Source of the DNA: Gemmatimonadaceae bacterium
GTDB lineage: Bacteria > Gemmatimonadota > Gemmatimonadetes > Gemmatimonadales > Gemmatimonadaceae
Assembly: GCA_013816695.1 (NCBI GenBank)
Contig: JACDDZ010000132.1
Coordinates: 1 to 5,379 of the forward strand
Direction of reading: 5' to 3'
Length of the DNA stretch: 5,379 nucleotides
The notes under the pieces are model-generated. The model made no database searches, was not told the origin of the DNA, and was given only the letters and a program-made list of their open reading frames with translations. Positions 1 through 5,379 of the stretch are shown piece by piece (the first letter of the stretch is position 1; each line of letters begins with the position of its first letter). Made by a program: the position numbers and the translations under genes.

Positions 1-593
1 CCGTCGGCAGAAAGTCTGCGCTGAACGGGATCGATGCCAAAGCACTCGGGTTAAAGCTCGGCCAGCGCGGCGAGATCATCGTCGACGAGCAGATGCGCAC
101 CAACCTTCCCAACGTATTTGCAATTGGTGATGCTGTCGGCGGAAAACTGCTCGCGCACAAAGCCGAGGAAGAAGGAGTTGTCGCGGCGGAAGTCATCGCG
201 GGTCACAAGGCGCACATGGATCACAAGTCCATGCCGTCGGTGGTCTACACGTGGCCAGAGATTGCGAGCGTTGGACTCGCCGAGCATGAGGTGAAGGCGA
301 GCGGCCGCGAGTATCGCGTCGGAAAGTTTCCCTTTTCCGCGAACGGGCGCGCACGCACGATGGGCGAGACCAGCGGATTCGTGAAGTTCATCGCCGATAA
401 AACAACCGACGAGCTGTTAGGCTGTCACATGATCGGGCCTAACGTTTCGGACCTTATCCAGGAAGTCGTGCTCGCGTTTGAGTACCGGGGATCGGCCGAG
501 GACATTGGGATTACGGTTCACTCGCACCCGACTCTTTCGGAAGTCGTCAAGGAAGCCGCGCTCGGAGCTTTGGGGCGGGCGATACATCTATAG
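1..593 (+). CDS. lpdA: Dihydrolipoyl dehydrogenase (E3), C-terminal part, 5' end outside window
   Basis: FAD-dependent enzyme that reoxidises the dihydrolipoyl groups of 2-oxoacid dehydrogenase complexes and/or the glycine cleavage system using NAD+; cytoplasmic. The reading frame is open from base 3, giving 196 visible residues up to the TAG at 591-593. The family is usually about 460-480 residues, so roughly the first 270-280 residues are missing (FAD-binding GxGxxG, redox-active CxxxxC and most of the NAD domain). Visible landmarks: VGRK near the start, the FAD-contacting AIGDAVGG (visible residues 40-47), the stretch VVYTWPEIASVGL typical of the start of the dimerisation domain, GCHMIGP, and the C-terminal catalytic HSHPTLSE. 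In that motif His175 and Glu180 of the visible part match the His-Glu dyad of the family. The reading frame is intact to its natural end. A long palindromic repeat begins seven bases after the stop. The family call is very secure; which complex it serves cannot be seen here. Confidence 0.96.
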   Translation, partial: VGRKSALNGIDAKALGLKLGQRGEIIVDEQMRTNLPNVFAIGDAVGGKLLAHKAEEEGVVAAEVIAGHKAHMDHKSMPSVVYTWPEIASVGLAEHEVKASGREYRVGKFPFSANGRARTMGETSGFVKFIADKTTDELLGCHMIGPNVSDLIQEVVLAFEYRGSAEDIGITVHSHPTLSEVVKEAALGALGRAIHL

Positions 594-599
594 TCGTGC

Positions 600-707
600 G
601 TCAACTACAACATACAGCTGCTAGCTACAAGCTGACGCTACAAGCTAATAGCTAGCTAACAGCTAATAGCGTCAGCTAACAGCTAGTAGCTGTATGTTGT
701 CGTTAAC
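600..707. repeat. Long quasi-palindrome of AGCT-centred heptamers after lpdA
   Basis: Non-coding repeat filling most of the 149-base gap between lpdA and the GNAT gene. Bases 607-653 and 654-700 are inverted copies meeting with no spacer; by hand alignment 39 of 47 positions match. The similarity extends to 600-707 with two further mismatches. Both outer ends carry ACAACATACAGCT (left arm, or right arm read on the other strand). The interior is a degenerate NNNAGCT array: ten AGCT start at 616, 623, 630, 643, 650, 654, 661, 674, 681 and 688, so the spacings 7,7,13,7,4,7,13,7,7 are mirror-symmetric. A transcript could fold into one long interrupted hairpin, and its place after the lpdA stop suggests an RNA 3'-end or mRNA-stability role. 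No T-run follows the right arm, so a classical intrinsic terminator is not supported. It could also be a dispersed intergenic repeat. The structure is plain; its function is unknown. Confidence 0.85.
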
Positions 708-742
708 TGCCTTGATGCCCAATAAGGACAATCATACCCAGG

Positions 743-1192
743 ATGAACTTCCGCCGCGCGCACAACGAAGATGTGGAGCTTGTCGACGCCTGTCTCCTCT
801 CGGGGCGTACACTCAAAAACTCGCGTCTCGATGAAATCGTTCACGCCGCGCTGGCGACACCCAACGATGAGTACCGCGTAGCGCTGGCCGTCGAAAATGC
901 CAAGATAGAGATCGTCGCGGCCTATGGAATGGTTGCCGGCACAATCGGCACAGCAGCGCTTTACGGAGCGATTCCAATTACCGGGCGGGTTATGGATTTG
1001 CTGTCGTTTGTGGCGCACGACGTGCAGAACCTGGGAGCGCAGCAGATCGTCGCTGAATTCCCGGACACTGACGAGTTTCGGCCGTACCGGGATGTGCTGC
1101 TTGAGTCGGGCTACAATCCAACCGGACTCGTTGAGGATTTTTATCGCGATGGAGTGGCGATGGTGATTTTTACCCGCGTGTTCGCAGTGTAG
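743..1192 (+). CDS. GNAT-fold N-acetyltransferase-like protein with degenerate CoA site
   Basis: Protein of 149 residues, a normal length for a single GNAT domain. The start (MNFRRAHNEDVELVDACLLSG) resembles the first strand and helix of GNAT proteins. The middle segment LLSFVAHDVQNLGAQQIVAEF sits where GNATs have strand 4, the acetyl-CoA pyrophosphate loop and helix 3. The end, YRDVLLESGYNPTG followed by VEDFYRDGVAMVIFTR, has the usual C-terminal shape (helix, GY/GF turn, then strand with a YxDG element). The canonical Q/RxxGxG/A loop is only partly recognisable (HDVQNLGA), so acetyl-CoA binding and activity are uncertain. The ATG at 743 is the only good start: an AAGGA at 724-728 lies 14 bases upstream, a long spacing, and an AGG abuts the ATG. 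The histidine kinase follows after 36 bases with no terminator between, suggesting one transcript. Substrate unknown. The fold call rests on pattern recognition, not on a search. Confidence 0.7.
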   Translation: MNFRRAHNEDVELVDACLLSGRTLKNSRLDEIVHAALATPNDEYRVALAVENAKIEIVAAYGMVAGTIGTAALYGAIPITGRVMDLLSFVAHDVQNLGAQQIVAEFPDTDEFRPYRDVLLESGYNPTGLVEDFYRDGVAMVIFTRVFAV

Positions 1193-1228
1193 TATTGCTA
1201 TCGAGGATAAACGCCCAACCAATCAGCT

Positions 1229-2806
1229 TTGCCCATAAATTCCCCAACAGGCGTTCCCGCATCAGGCGATACTGGCGCGACCAAGAGTGAGCTGGAAGAG
1301 CTCTTCCAGCAGTCGCCCGCTTTTTTTGCGCTGTTTCGCGGGCCTGACCTGGTATTAGAGCGTGTAAACGAAGCCGGCCTCCAGATGGTGGGACACCGCG
1401 CGATTATTGGAAAGCCGTTCCTCGAAGCACTCCCGGAAATGCAAGGTCAGGGATTCGACAAGATCATGCTCGATGTAATGGCAACCGGAACTCCGTTCAT
1501 AGCGCGAGCGGTTCCGGCCCAGGTTGTTCGCACCGTTGGCTCCTCTCCTGAAGACGTTTTCGTGGACCTGGTATACATGCCCCTCAGGAACCGCGATGGC
1601 AAAGCTATTGGGGTGATCTCGCACGGATCGGACGTCACTGAACAGGTAGTCGCGCGGAAGGAAGCGGAAGAGAAAGCGCGGGAGCTCGCACTCAAGGTCG
1701 AGGAAGCAAGCATCCTCAACGACAAGCTGAGTGCAAGTGAAGAACAGTTCCGTACAGCGCTCAACGCGCTGCCAACCCTGGCGTGGATGGCAAACGCAGA
1801 TGGGTGGATTTTCTGGTACAACAATCAATGGTATGAATACACAGGCACTACTCCCGCCGACATGGAGGGGTGGGGCTGGCAGTCCGTTCATGATGCGGAA
1901 ATCCTTCCGAGCGTCCTCGAGAAATGGGCCGAATCTATTTCCTCCGGCGCTCCCTTCGAAATGGAGTTTCCCCTTCGTAGCGCGGAGGGCGAGTTTCGCT
2001 GGTTCCTGACGCGTGTTTCGCCACTCCGCGATTCCAACGGGATAATCCAGAGGTGGGTTGGATCCAACACTGACGTGCATCTTCAGAGGGAAGCTGCCGA
2101 GGCCTCTCGCGCTGCAAATCAGGCGAAAGCTGATTTTCTTGCGGCGATGAGTCATGAAACGCGTCAGCCGATCAACGCGACTCTTGGGTTCCTCGACGTA
2201 TTGGAGCTCGGACTCTACGGCACTCTCAACGACCAGCAGCTGAAGGGTTTAGGACGAATCCGGACCAACCAGGAACAGCTTCTCACCGTGATTACCGACA
2301 TTCTTTCCTTCGCGCGGCTGGAAGCGGGAAAAGTTGAATTGCAGCGCGACAAGATATTTTGCTCGGAAATTGTGGAAGCATTGCCGGCTCTTGTGGAACA
2401 TCAGGTAGCGGCGCGGTCCCTGTCGCTGGAAGTCGAGAACTGTCCAGCCGACCTCGCGCTCATAGGAGACCGCAATCGCATTCTGCAGATCTCCACGAAC
2501 CTGATAACGAACGCCACTCGCGCGACTCCCCCTGGGGGACGGATTTCAGTGCGAATGGTTCCGCGTGATAATTCCGTTGACATCGAGTTTGAAGACACAG
2601 GGTGCGGCATCCCCGCAGACAAACTGGAACAGATATTCGCGCCCTTTATTCAGCTCGATCGAAGCCTGAATCAGCCCAAGGAAGGCGTTGGTCTCGGTCT
2701 CGCAATCAGCCGCGATCTTGCCAAGGGAATGGACGGAGAAATCTCCGTCCGCAGCGAGGTCGGAACAGGAAGCGTTTTTACCCTTACGCTTCCTCGGTCG
2801 CTCTAG
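1229..2806 (+). CDS. Soluble PAS-PAS sensor histidine kinase
   Basis: Two-component sensor kinase of 525 residues that would autophosphorylate a histidine and pass the phosphate to a response regulator not present in the window. Order of domains: PAS 1 about residues 21-138 (ending GVISHGSDVTEQ), a charged probably coiled-coil linker 139-170, PAS 2 about 171-287 (PAS/PAC type, with WFLTRVSPLRD and RWVGSNTDV), HisKA about 301-370 with H-box MSHETRQPINA (His309), and HATPase_c about 410-524. The ATP lid motifs are intact: N-box Asn424/Asn428, G1 box DTGCGI (456-461), FAPF, and G2 box GVGLGLAI (486-493). No signal peptide or membrane segment is visible, so it should sense an intracellular signal or cofactor. 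The H-box is unusual: residues 310-313 read ETRQ where ExxT/N is normal. The only start available before PAS 1 is TTG at 1229; an in-frame stop at 1208 blocks extension, and the GAGGA at 1203-1207 is too far to be a good ribosome site. The signal is unknown. Confidence 0.93.
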   Translation: MPINSPTGVPASGDTGATKSELEELFQQSPAFFALFRGPDLVLERVNEAGLQMVGHRAIIGKPFLEALPEMQGQGFDKIMLDVMATGTPFIARAVPAQVVRTVGSSPEDVFVDLVYMPLRNRDGKAIGVISHGSDVTEQVVARKEAEEKARELALKVEEASILNDKLSASEEQFRTALNALPTLAWMANADGWIFWYNNQWYEYTGTTPADMEGWGWQSVHDAEILPSVLEKWAESISSGAPFEMEFPLRSAEGEFRWFLTRVSPLRDSNGIIQRWVGSNTDVHLQREAAEASRAANQAKADFLAAMSHETRQPINATLGFLDVLELGLYGTLNDQQLKGLGRIRTNQEQLLTVITDILSFARLEAGKVELQRDKIFCSEIVEALPALVEHQVAARSLSLEVENCPADLALIGDRNRILQISTNLITNATRATPPGGRISVRMVPRDNSVDIEFEDTGCGIPADKLEQIFAPFIQLDRSLNQPKEGVGLGLAISRDLAKGMDGEISVRSEVGTGSVFTLTLPRSL

Positions 2807-2812
2807 AATCTC

Positions 2813-3031
2813 TTACTGAGCTGTTTCCAGCTTTTCCTTGTCTGCCACATACAGCTCGACATAGCCGCACTCATCGCATGTGAACGGCATGATAATCATG
2901 CCCGATGCGGAATCAACAGTCCCGGTCTTCGCATCGCCTTTGACGTTCGCAAGCGCCTTGAAGTTCTCGGTGCGGCGCATGCGGGAGTTGGTGTGGTTAA
3001 CGCAATAACGCTTGCCATCACGAATGGGCAT
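2813..3031 (-). CDS. Small zinc-ribbon-like protein (72 aa)
   Basis: Short cytoplasmic protein with two potential metal-ligand pairs: Cys10/His13 (YCVNH) near the N-terminus and Cys52/Cys55 (TCDECGYVELY) near the C-terminus. The CxxCGYxELY ending is typical of small zinc-ribbon proteins predicted to bind nucleic acid, although those normally have CxxC in the first half rather than CxxH. The middle (residues 14-50) is polar and basic. The ATG at 3029-3031 is backed by AAAGG (3038-3042 on this strand) with a 6-base spacer, so the start is well supported. The stop lies 6 bases from the stop of the converging kinase gene, so the two transcripts probably overlap at their 3' ends. Its 5' side is a 156-base gap, so it may have its own promoter or be read through from the acyltransferase gene. 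Metal binding is inferred from ligand spacing; function unknown. Confidence 0.8.
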   Translation of the reverse strand: MPIRDGKRYCVNHTNSRMRRTENFKALANVKGDAKTGTVDSASGMIIMPFTCDECGYVELYVADKEKLETAQ

Positions 3032-3037
3032 TTCAGA

Positions 3038-3042
3038 CCTTT
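3038..3042 (-). promoter_or_regulatory. Ribosome binding site of the zinc-ribbon gene
   Basis: Read on the minus strand, AAAGG lies 6 bases before the ATG at 3031-3029. It is the clearest Shine-Dalgarno match at a gene start in the window and fixes the start of this short gene. Confidence 0.6.
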
Positions 3043-3096
3043 GGGTGGAGGAGTGGCTCTAATGTAACACTCCGGACCGATACTGGGGCAAATACG

Positions 3097-3178
3097 CGTT
3101 ATCGGTTATGCGTCGTTCCGTTTCCGTTACCCGTTCAAAACGCACAACGGCAACGGGTCAACTGATTACTGACAACGG
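3097..3178. repeat. Degenerate CGTT/AACG inverted repeat cluster
   Basis: Non-coding repeat inside the 156-base gap 3032-3187. On the plus strand CGTT occurs at 3097, 3114, 3119, 3125 and 3132; then the polarity flips and AACG occurs at 3139, 3146, 3152 and 3174. Spacing is mostly 5-7 bases. Within it, ACCCGTT (3129-3135) and AACGGGT (3152-3158) are perfect 7-base inverted copies with a 16-base loop. It begins ten bases after the stop of the acyltransferase gene in the direction of transcription, so it would lie in that mRNA's 3' end. No T-run follows, so an intrinsic terminator is doubtful. It resembles the AGCT repeat at 600-707 in architecture (short degenerate unit, polarity switch, just past a stop codon) but not in sequence. 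The rest of the gap, 3043-3096, shows no strong promoter match. Confidence 0.6.
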
Positions 3179-3187
3179 TGGTTGCAG

Positions 3188-3781
3188 CTAAACCTCGAGG
3201 AAGTTTCCCGGCTTCAGCGCCCAGCTTTTCCGATATAGCCCCCGCAAGAACCTCTCGTCCGCTTCGAAGTTTCCGGTCGGCTGGAATGCTTCCATAATCC
3301 ATATGGTCTTCGTGCTGTAATCGAAACCGACAGGAATTATTGGCGCCGGTGCACCCACTGCGACGTGGTAGTAACCGGATCTCCAATTCTCCACAAACTT
3401 CCTCGTCCCTTCCGGCGCGAGCGCTAGCACCCATCGGTCGTTTCGCTGGAATTCTCCGATCTCGATCGCAACCGTGTCCTCGCGGACAACCCGTTTCACG
3501 GGAACCCCGCCGAGCCATCGCATCACGGCGCCGAGCGGCGGCTTGAAGAGCGAGTGCTTGGCGAGAAATGTCAGTTTCACGCCGAGTGCAAAAAGTCCGG
3601 TTACACCGAGCGGGAAATCCCAGTTGGAAGTGTGGGGCGCGACAATCACTACCACCTTCGGAAAGTTTGGCAACACGCCGTCGATCTTCCATCCGATCGC
3701 GCGCAGGACCATACGGCCCAGTCCTCGGGAGAAGCGATTCCCCCGCGCCGGAATCGACGCGGGAAGCTCCAGGGATTCCAT
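3188..3781 (-). CDS. Lysophospholipid acyltransferase (PlsC-like) family protein
   Basis: Likely transfers an acyl chain to a lysophospholipid or related acceptor at the membrane. From the ATG at 3781 it is 197 residues, a compact member of the LPLAT superfamily. All four expected motifs are visible in order: the catalytic HX4D as HTSNWD (His50, Asp55), GGVPVKR (91-97), the phosphate-binding EGTR (124-127, within LAPEGTRK), and IIPVGFDY (148-155). No clear N-terminal membrane anchor is present; a hydrophobic stretch follows the HTSNWDF motif. An alternative TTG start at 3787 would add two residues and overlap the upstream propeller gene by 4 bases (TTGA). With the ATG the gap is 2 bases. Either way, tight coupling to the upstream gene is expected. 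Ribosome-site evidence is weak for both starts, consistent with coupling. This HTSNWDF-type subgroup is distinct from classical PlsC, so the exact acceptor cannot be given. The family call is strong. Confidence 0.9.
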   Translation of the reverse strand: MESLELPASIPARGNRFSRGLGRMVLRAIGWKIDGVLPNFPKVVVIVAPHTSNWDFPLGVTGLFALGVKLTFLAKHSLFKPPLGAVMRWLGGVPVKRVVREDTVAIEIGEFQRNDRWVLALAPEGTRKFVENWRSGYYHVAVGAPAPIIPVGFDYSTKTIWIMEAFQPTGNFEADERFLRGLYRKSWALKPGNFLEV

Positions 3782-3783
3782 GC

Positions 3784-5379
3784 TCAAATGCTGTCGATCT
3801 GCTTCAGCTCGTTGATGATCGCATCGAGCTCCTTGCGCAACACACCGTGACGCTCGATTGCATCGCGTCCCACTTTCTGGTCCGCATCCATTGCCGCTCC
3901 ATACAGGTACTGGATATGCGCCTGCAGGCCCGGCTTGCTGTAGCGAATGAGGGGTGTAACCAGCTTTGCCTCAACGGCTGCCAACGCGGCCATTGTTGTG
4001 GGATTGTTTGCAAACTTTTTCTTGAGCTCGCCCAGGCGTGCGACCGTCAGGTTTACATCAGTAACAAGGTCGCGAACACTTATGTTATGTGCGAGCTGCT
4101 CGCGCATGATCTCAGTTGTAATTCCGTCACGCGCAATTCTGGGATCGGCCTCGACCTTGAGAGGCTGGGTTTCTGTAATTCCACCAGTCGTGAACCTGAC
4201 CGTATAGGTACCGGGCAGGATCATGGGTCCGTTCCTGCCATTTCGCCGCACGTTCGTGTCCCAAGGTCCCGCCAGCGAAAGATCCCAGACGTATCGATTC
4301 AGTCCGGATACTTTCGAAAGACGGGTAGCTCCCGCGCTCGGAACGAAAGGTCGCGGTGAGGACATAGTCTGTGGCTCGCGAACAGTCGTGTCGTCCTCGC
4401 TCGACATCATGCGGATAACCGCGCCGGTTGCGTCGAGAACCTCCAGCCTCACTAGTGCCTTGCTGTCGGCGAGCCAGTAGTTGATCACTGCGCCGGGCGG
4501 CAGGTACTGCGGATCAACCGAAGACTGGCGAATAGATTCGATCCCACCAAAGTTCGCTATGTAGCGCATGCGGTACGCAGTGCGCGGCCTCAGCAGGTGT
4601 TTCGACGGAATCGTGCCGAGTCCGAGCTGCTGGAGTGGCGTAATATCATCGAGGATCCAGAAGCCGCGACCCTGCGTGGAAAGCACCATGTCATTGCGGT
4701 GAATCTTCATGTCCGTGATCGGTGTAACCGGCAGGTTCAGCTGCAGCGACTGCCACCTGGTCCCATTGTCGAATGACACAAACAACCCGAACTCAGTCCC
4801 GGCGTATAGCAATCCAGCGCGTGCCGGGTCTTCCCGCACTACGCGCGTAGGCTCGTCGGCAGGAATTCCGTTGTTGCCGGGAGTGAGCAGCGTCCATGTC
4901 GCGCCAAAATCGTCGGTGCGCCAGATGTACGGGCGAAAATCGCCGAGCAGGTAGCAGAGGACCGCGTAGTAGGCGGAAGCCGCGCGATGCGGTGAAGGCT
5001 CGATGTTCTGAACTCTGCATCCCTGGGGCTGCGCGCGCGGCGTAACCGTTTTCCATGTCTTCCCATGGTCGCGGGTAACGCTGAACGGACCGTCATTCGC
5101 GCCCGTCCAGATCACGCCGCGCTGAACGGGCGATTCACGAATCGCGTACAGTGTGCTGTAGTACTCCTCGCCGGTGACGTCGATCGTGATCGGCTCACCC
5201 GAGACTCGCTGCTGCCGTTCCGGCGGATTCCATGTCAGGTCAGGAGAGATGCGTTCCCACGTAACGCCTTCGTCGCGGGTGCGATGCAGATATTGTGAGC
5301 CTGCGTAGACAACATTCGGGTCGTGCGGCGACGTTTCTATTGGAAGCACGCGCTGAAAGCGATAGATGAGATCCTTTCC
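3784..5379 (-). CDS. BNR/Asp-box beta-propeller protein (VPS10/sortilin-like, 'glycosyl hydrolase' type), C-terminal half
   Basis: Large propeller protein whose 5' end lies beyond the window; 531 visible residues end at TGA (3784-3786). The frame is open to the window edge (begins GKDLIYRFQRVLPIE), so the GTG at 5349 is internal and not a start. Four Asp boxes (S/TxDxGxTW) are visible: residues 34-41 (TRDEGVTW), 102-109 (TRDHGKTW), 155-162 (TDDFGATW) and a weaker one at 202-209 (SFDNGTRW). After the last comes the family's conserved STQGRGFWILDD segment (234-245). Then follow a beta-sandwich-like region (GTYTVRFTTGG near its end) and a helical tail. Proteins of this type are usually about 1000 residues and exported; the signal peptide would be outside the window. 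They are often annotated as glycosyl hydrolases because of the BNR repeats, but no catalytic residues are evident here and enzyme activity is unproven. It is the first gene of a pair with the acyltransferase. Confidence 0.88.
   Translation of the reverse strand, partial: GKDLIYRFQRVLPIETSPHDPNVVYAGSQYLHRTRDEGVTWERISPDLTWNPPERQQRVSGEPITIDVTGEEYYSTLYAIRESPVQRGVIWTGANDGPFSVTRDHGKTWKTVTPRAQPQGCRVQNIEPSPHRAASAYYAVLCYLLGDFRPYIWRTDDFGATWTLLTPGNNGIPADEPTRVVREDPARAGLLYAGTEFGLFVSFDNGTRWQSLQLNLPVTPITDMKIHRNDMVLSTQGRGFWILDDITPLQQLGLGTIPSKHLLRPRTAYRMRYIANFGGIESIRQSSVDPQYLPPGAVINYWLADSKALVRLEVLDATGAVIRMMSSEDDTTVREPQTMSSPRPFVPSAGATRLSKVSGLNRYVWDLSLAGPWDTNVRRNGRNGPMILPGTYTVRFTTGGITETQPLKVEADPRIARDGITTEIMREQLAHNISVRDLVTDVNLTVARLGELKKKFANNPTTMAALAAVEAKLVTPLIRYSKPGLQAHIQYLYGAAMDADQKVGRDAIERHGVLRKELDAIINELKQIDSI

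Noticed and set aside
600..707. CRISPR array or intrinsic terminator
   Set aside because: The units are only about 7 bases with no unique spacers, so it is not a CRISPR. No T-run follows the hairpin, so a classical terminator is not supported.
683..1222. 179-residue open frame on the minus strand opposite the GNAT gene
   Set aside because: It lies antisense to a gene with recognisable protein features, runs into the AGCT repeat, and its translation shows no family motif.
1355..2155. 266-residue open frame on the minus strand opposite the histidine kinase
   Set aside because: The kinase frame carries clear PAS motifs throughout this stretch; the antisense translation is Cys/Arg-rich and motif-free, as expected of a shadow frame in GC-rich DNA.
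2807..2812. Bidirectional terminator between the converging kinase and zinc-ribbon genes
   Set aside because: Only 6 bases separate the stop codons and no clear hairpin with a T-run is visible around them.
3061..3091. Possible minus-strand promoter for the zinc-ribbon gene (TTGCCC at 3091-3086, TACATT at 3066-3061)
   Set aside because: The spacer is 19 bases and both boxes are weak matches; in this composition such a match is easily found by chance.
3568..4359. 263-residue open frame on the plus strand spanning the acyltransferase/propeller junction
   Set aside because: It overlaps two genes with secure motifs on the other strand and has low-complexity, Arg/Ser-rich composition with no recognisable domain.
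5347..5349. GTG as the start of the propeller gene
   Set aside because: The frame continues upstream to the window edge with family-typical sequence (IYRFQRVLPIE), so this codon is internal.

Overview
The window is an ordinary-looking stretch of a moderately GC-rich bacterial chromosome. It holds six protein-coding genes, two of them cut by the window edges. There is no RNA gene, insertion sequence, phage gene or CRISPR array that I can see. The gene mix is a lipoamide dehydrogenase, a PAS-PAS histidine kinase without membrane segments, a small HTSNWDF-type acyltransferase and a large BNR/Asp-box propeller protein. This fits Gemmatimonadota or Acidobacteriota, where such propeller proteins are often abundant. 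The assignment is an inference from gene content, with moderate confidence at best.

Layout, left to right. Positions 1-593 (+) are the C-terminal part of dihydrolipoyl dehydrogenase. Directly after its stop codon lies a 108-base quasi-palindrome (600-707) built from ten AGCT tetranucleotides, mostly spaced 7 bases apart in a mirror-symmetric order. Two genes follow on the same strand: a GNAT-fold protein with a degenerate acetyl-CoA site (743-1192) and a soluble PAS-PAS-HisKA-HATPase histidine kinase (1229-2806, TTG start). The 36-base gap between them suggests a shared transcript. No response regulator is present in the window.

The strand then switches. A 72-residue zinc-ribbon-like protein (2813-3031, -) converges on the kinase with only 6 bases between stop codons. 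Upstream of it, 3032-3187 is a non-coding gap with a second short-period repeat, CGTT units that switch to AACG units near 3136. Next comes a pair on the minus strand: the C-terminal half of a BNR/Asp-box propeller protein (3784-5379), followed with a 2-base gap or 4-base overlap by a lysophospholipid acyltransferase-like protein (3188-3781). These two are almost certainly co-transcribed and probably translationally coupled.

The genes do not form one obvious pathway: central carbon metabolism, signalling, lipid acylation and a probable exported propeller protein sit side by side. I see no convincing new defence or mobile system. The points most worth checking are the two non-coding inverted repeat clusters, each placed just after a stop codon, and the kinase H-box, where the usual ExxT/N phosphatase motif reads ExxQ.
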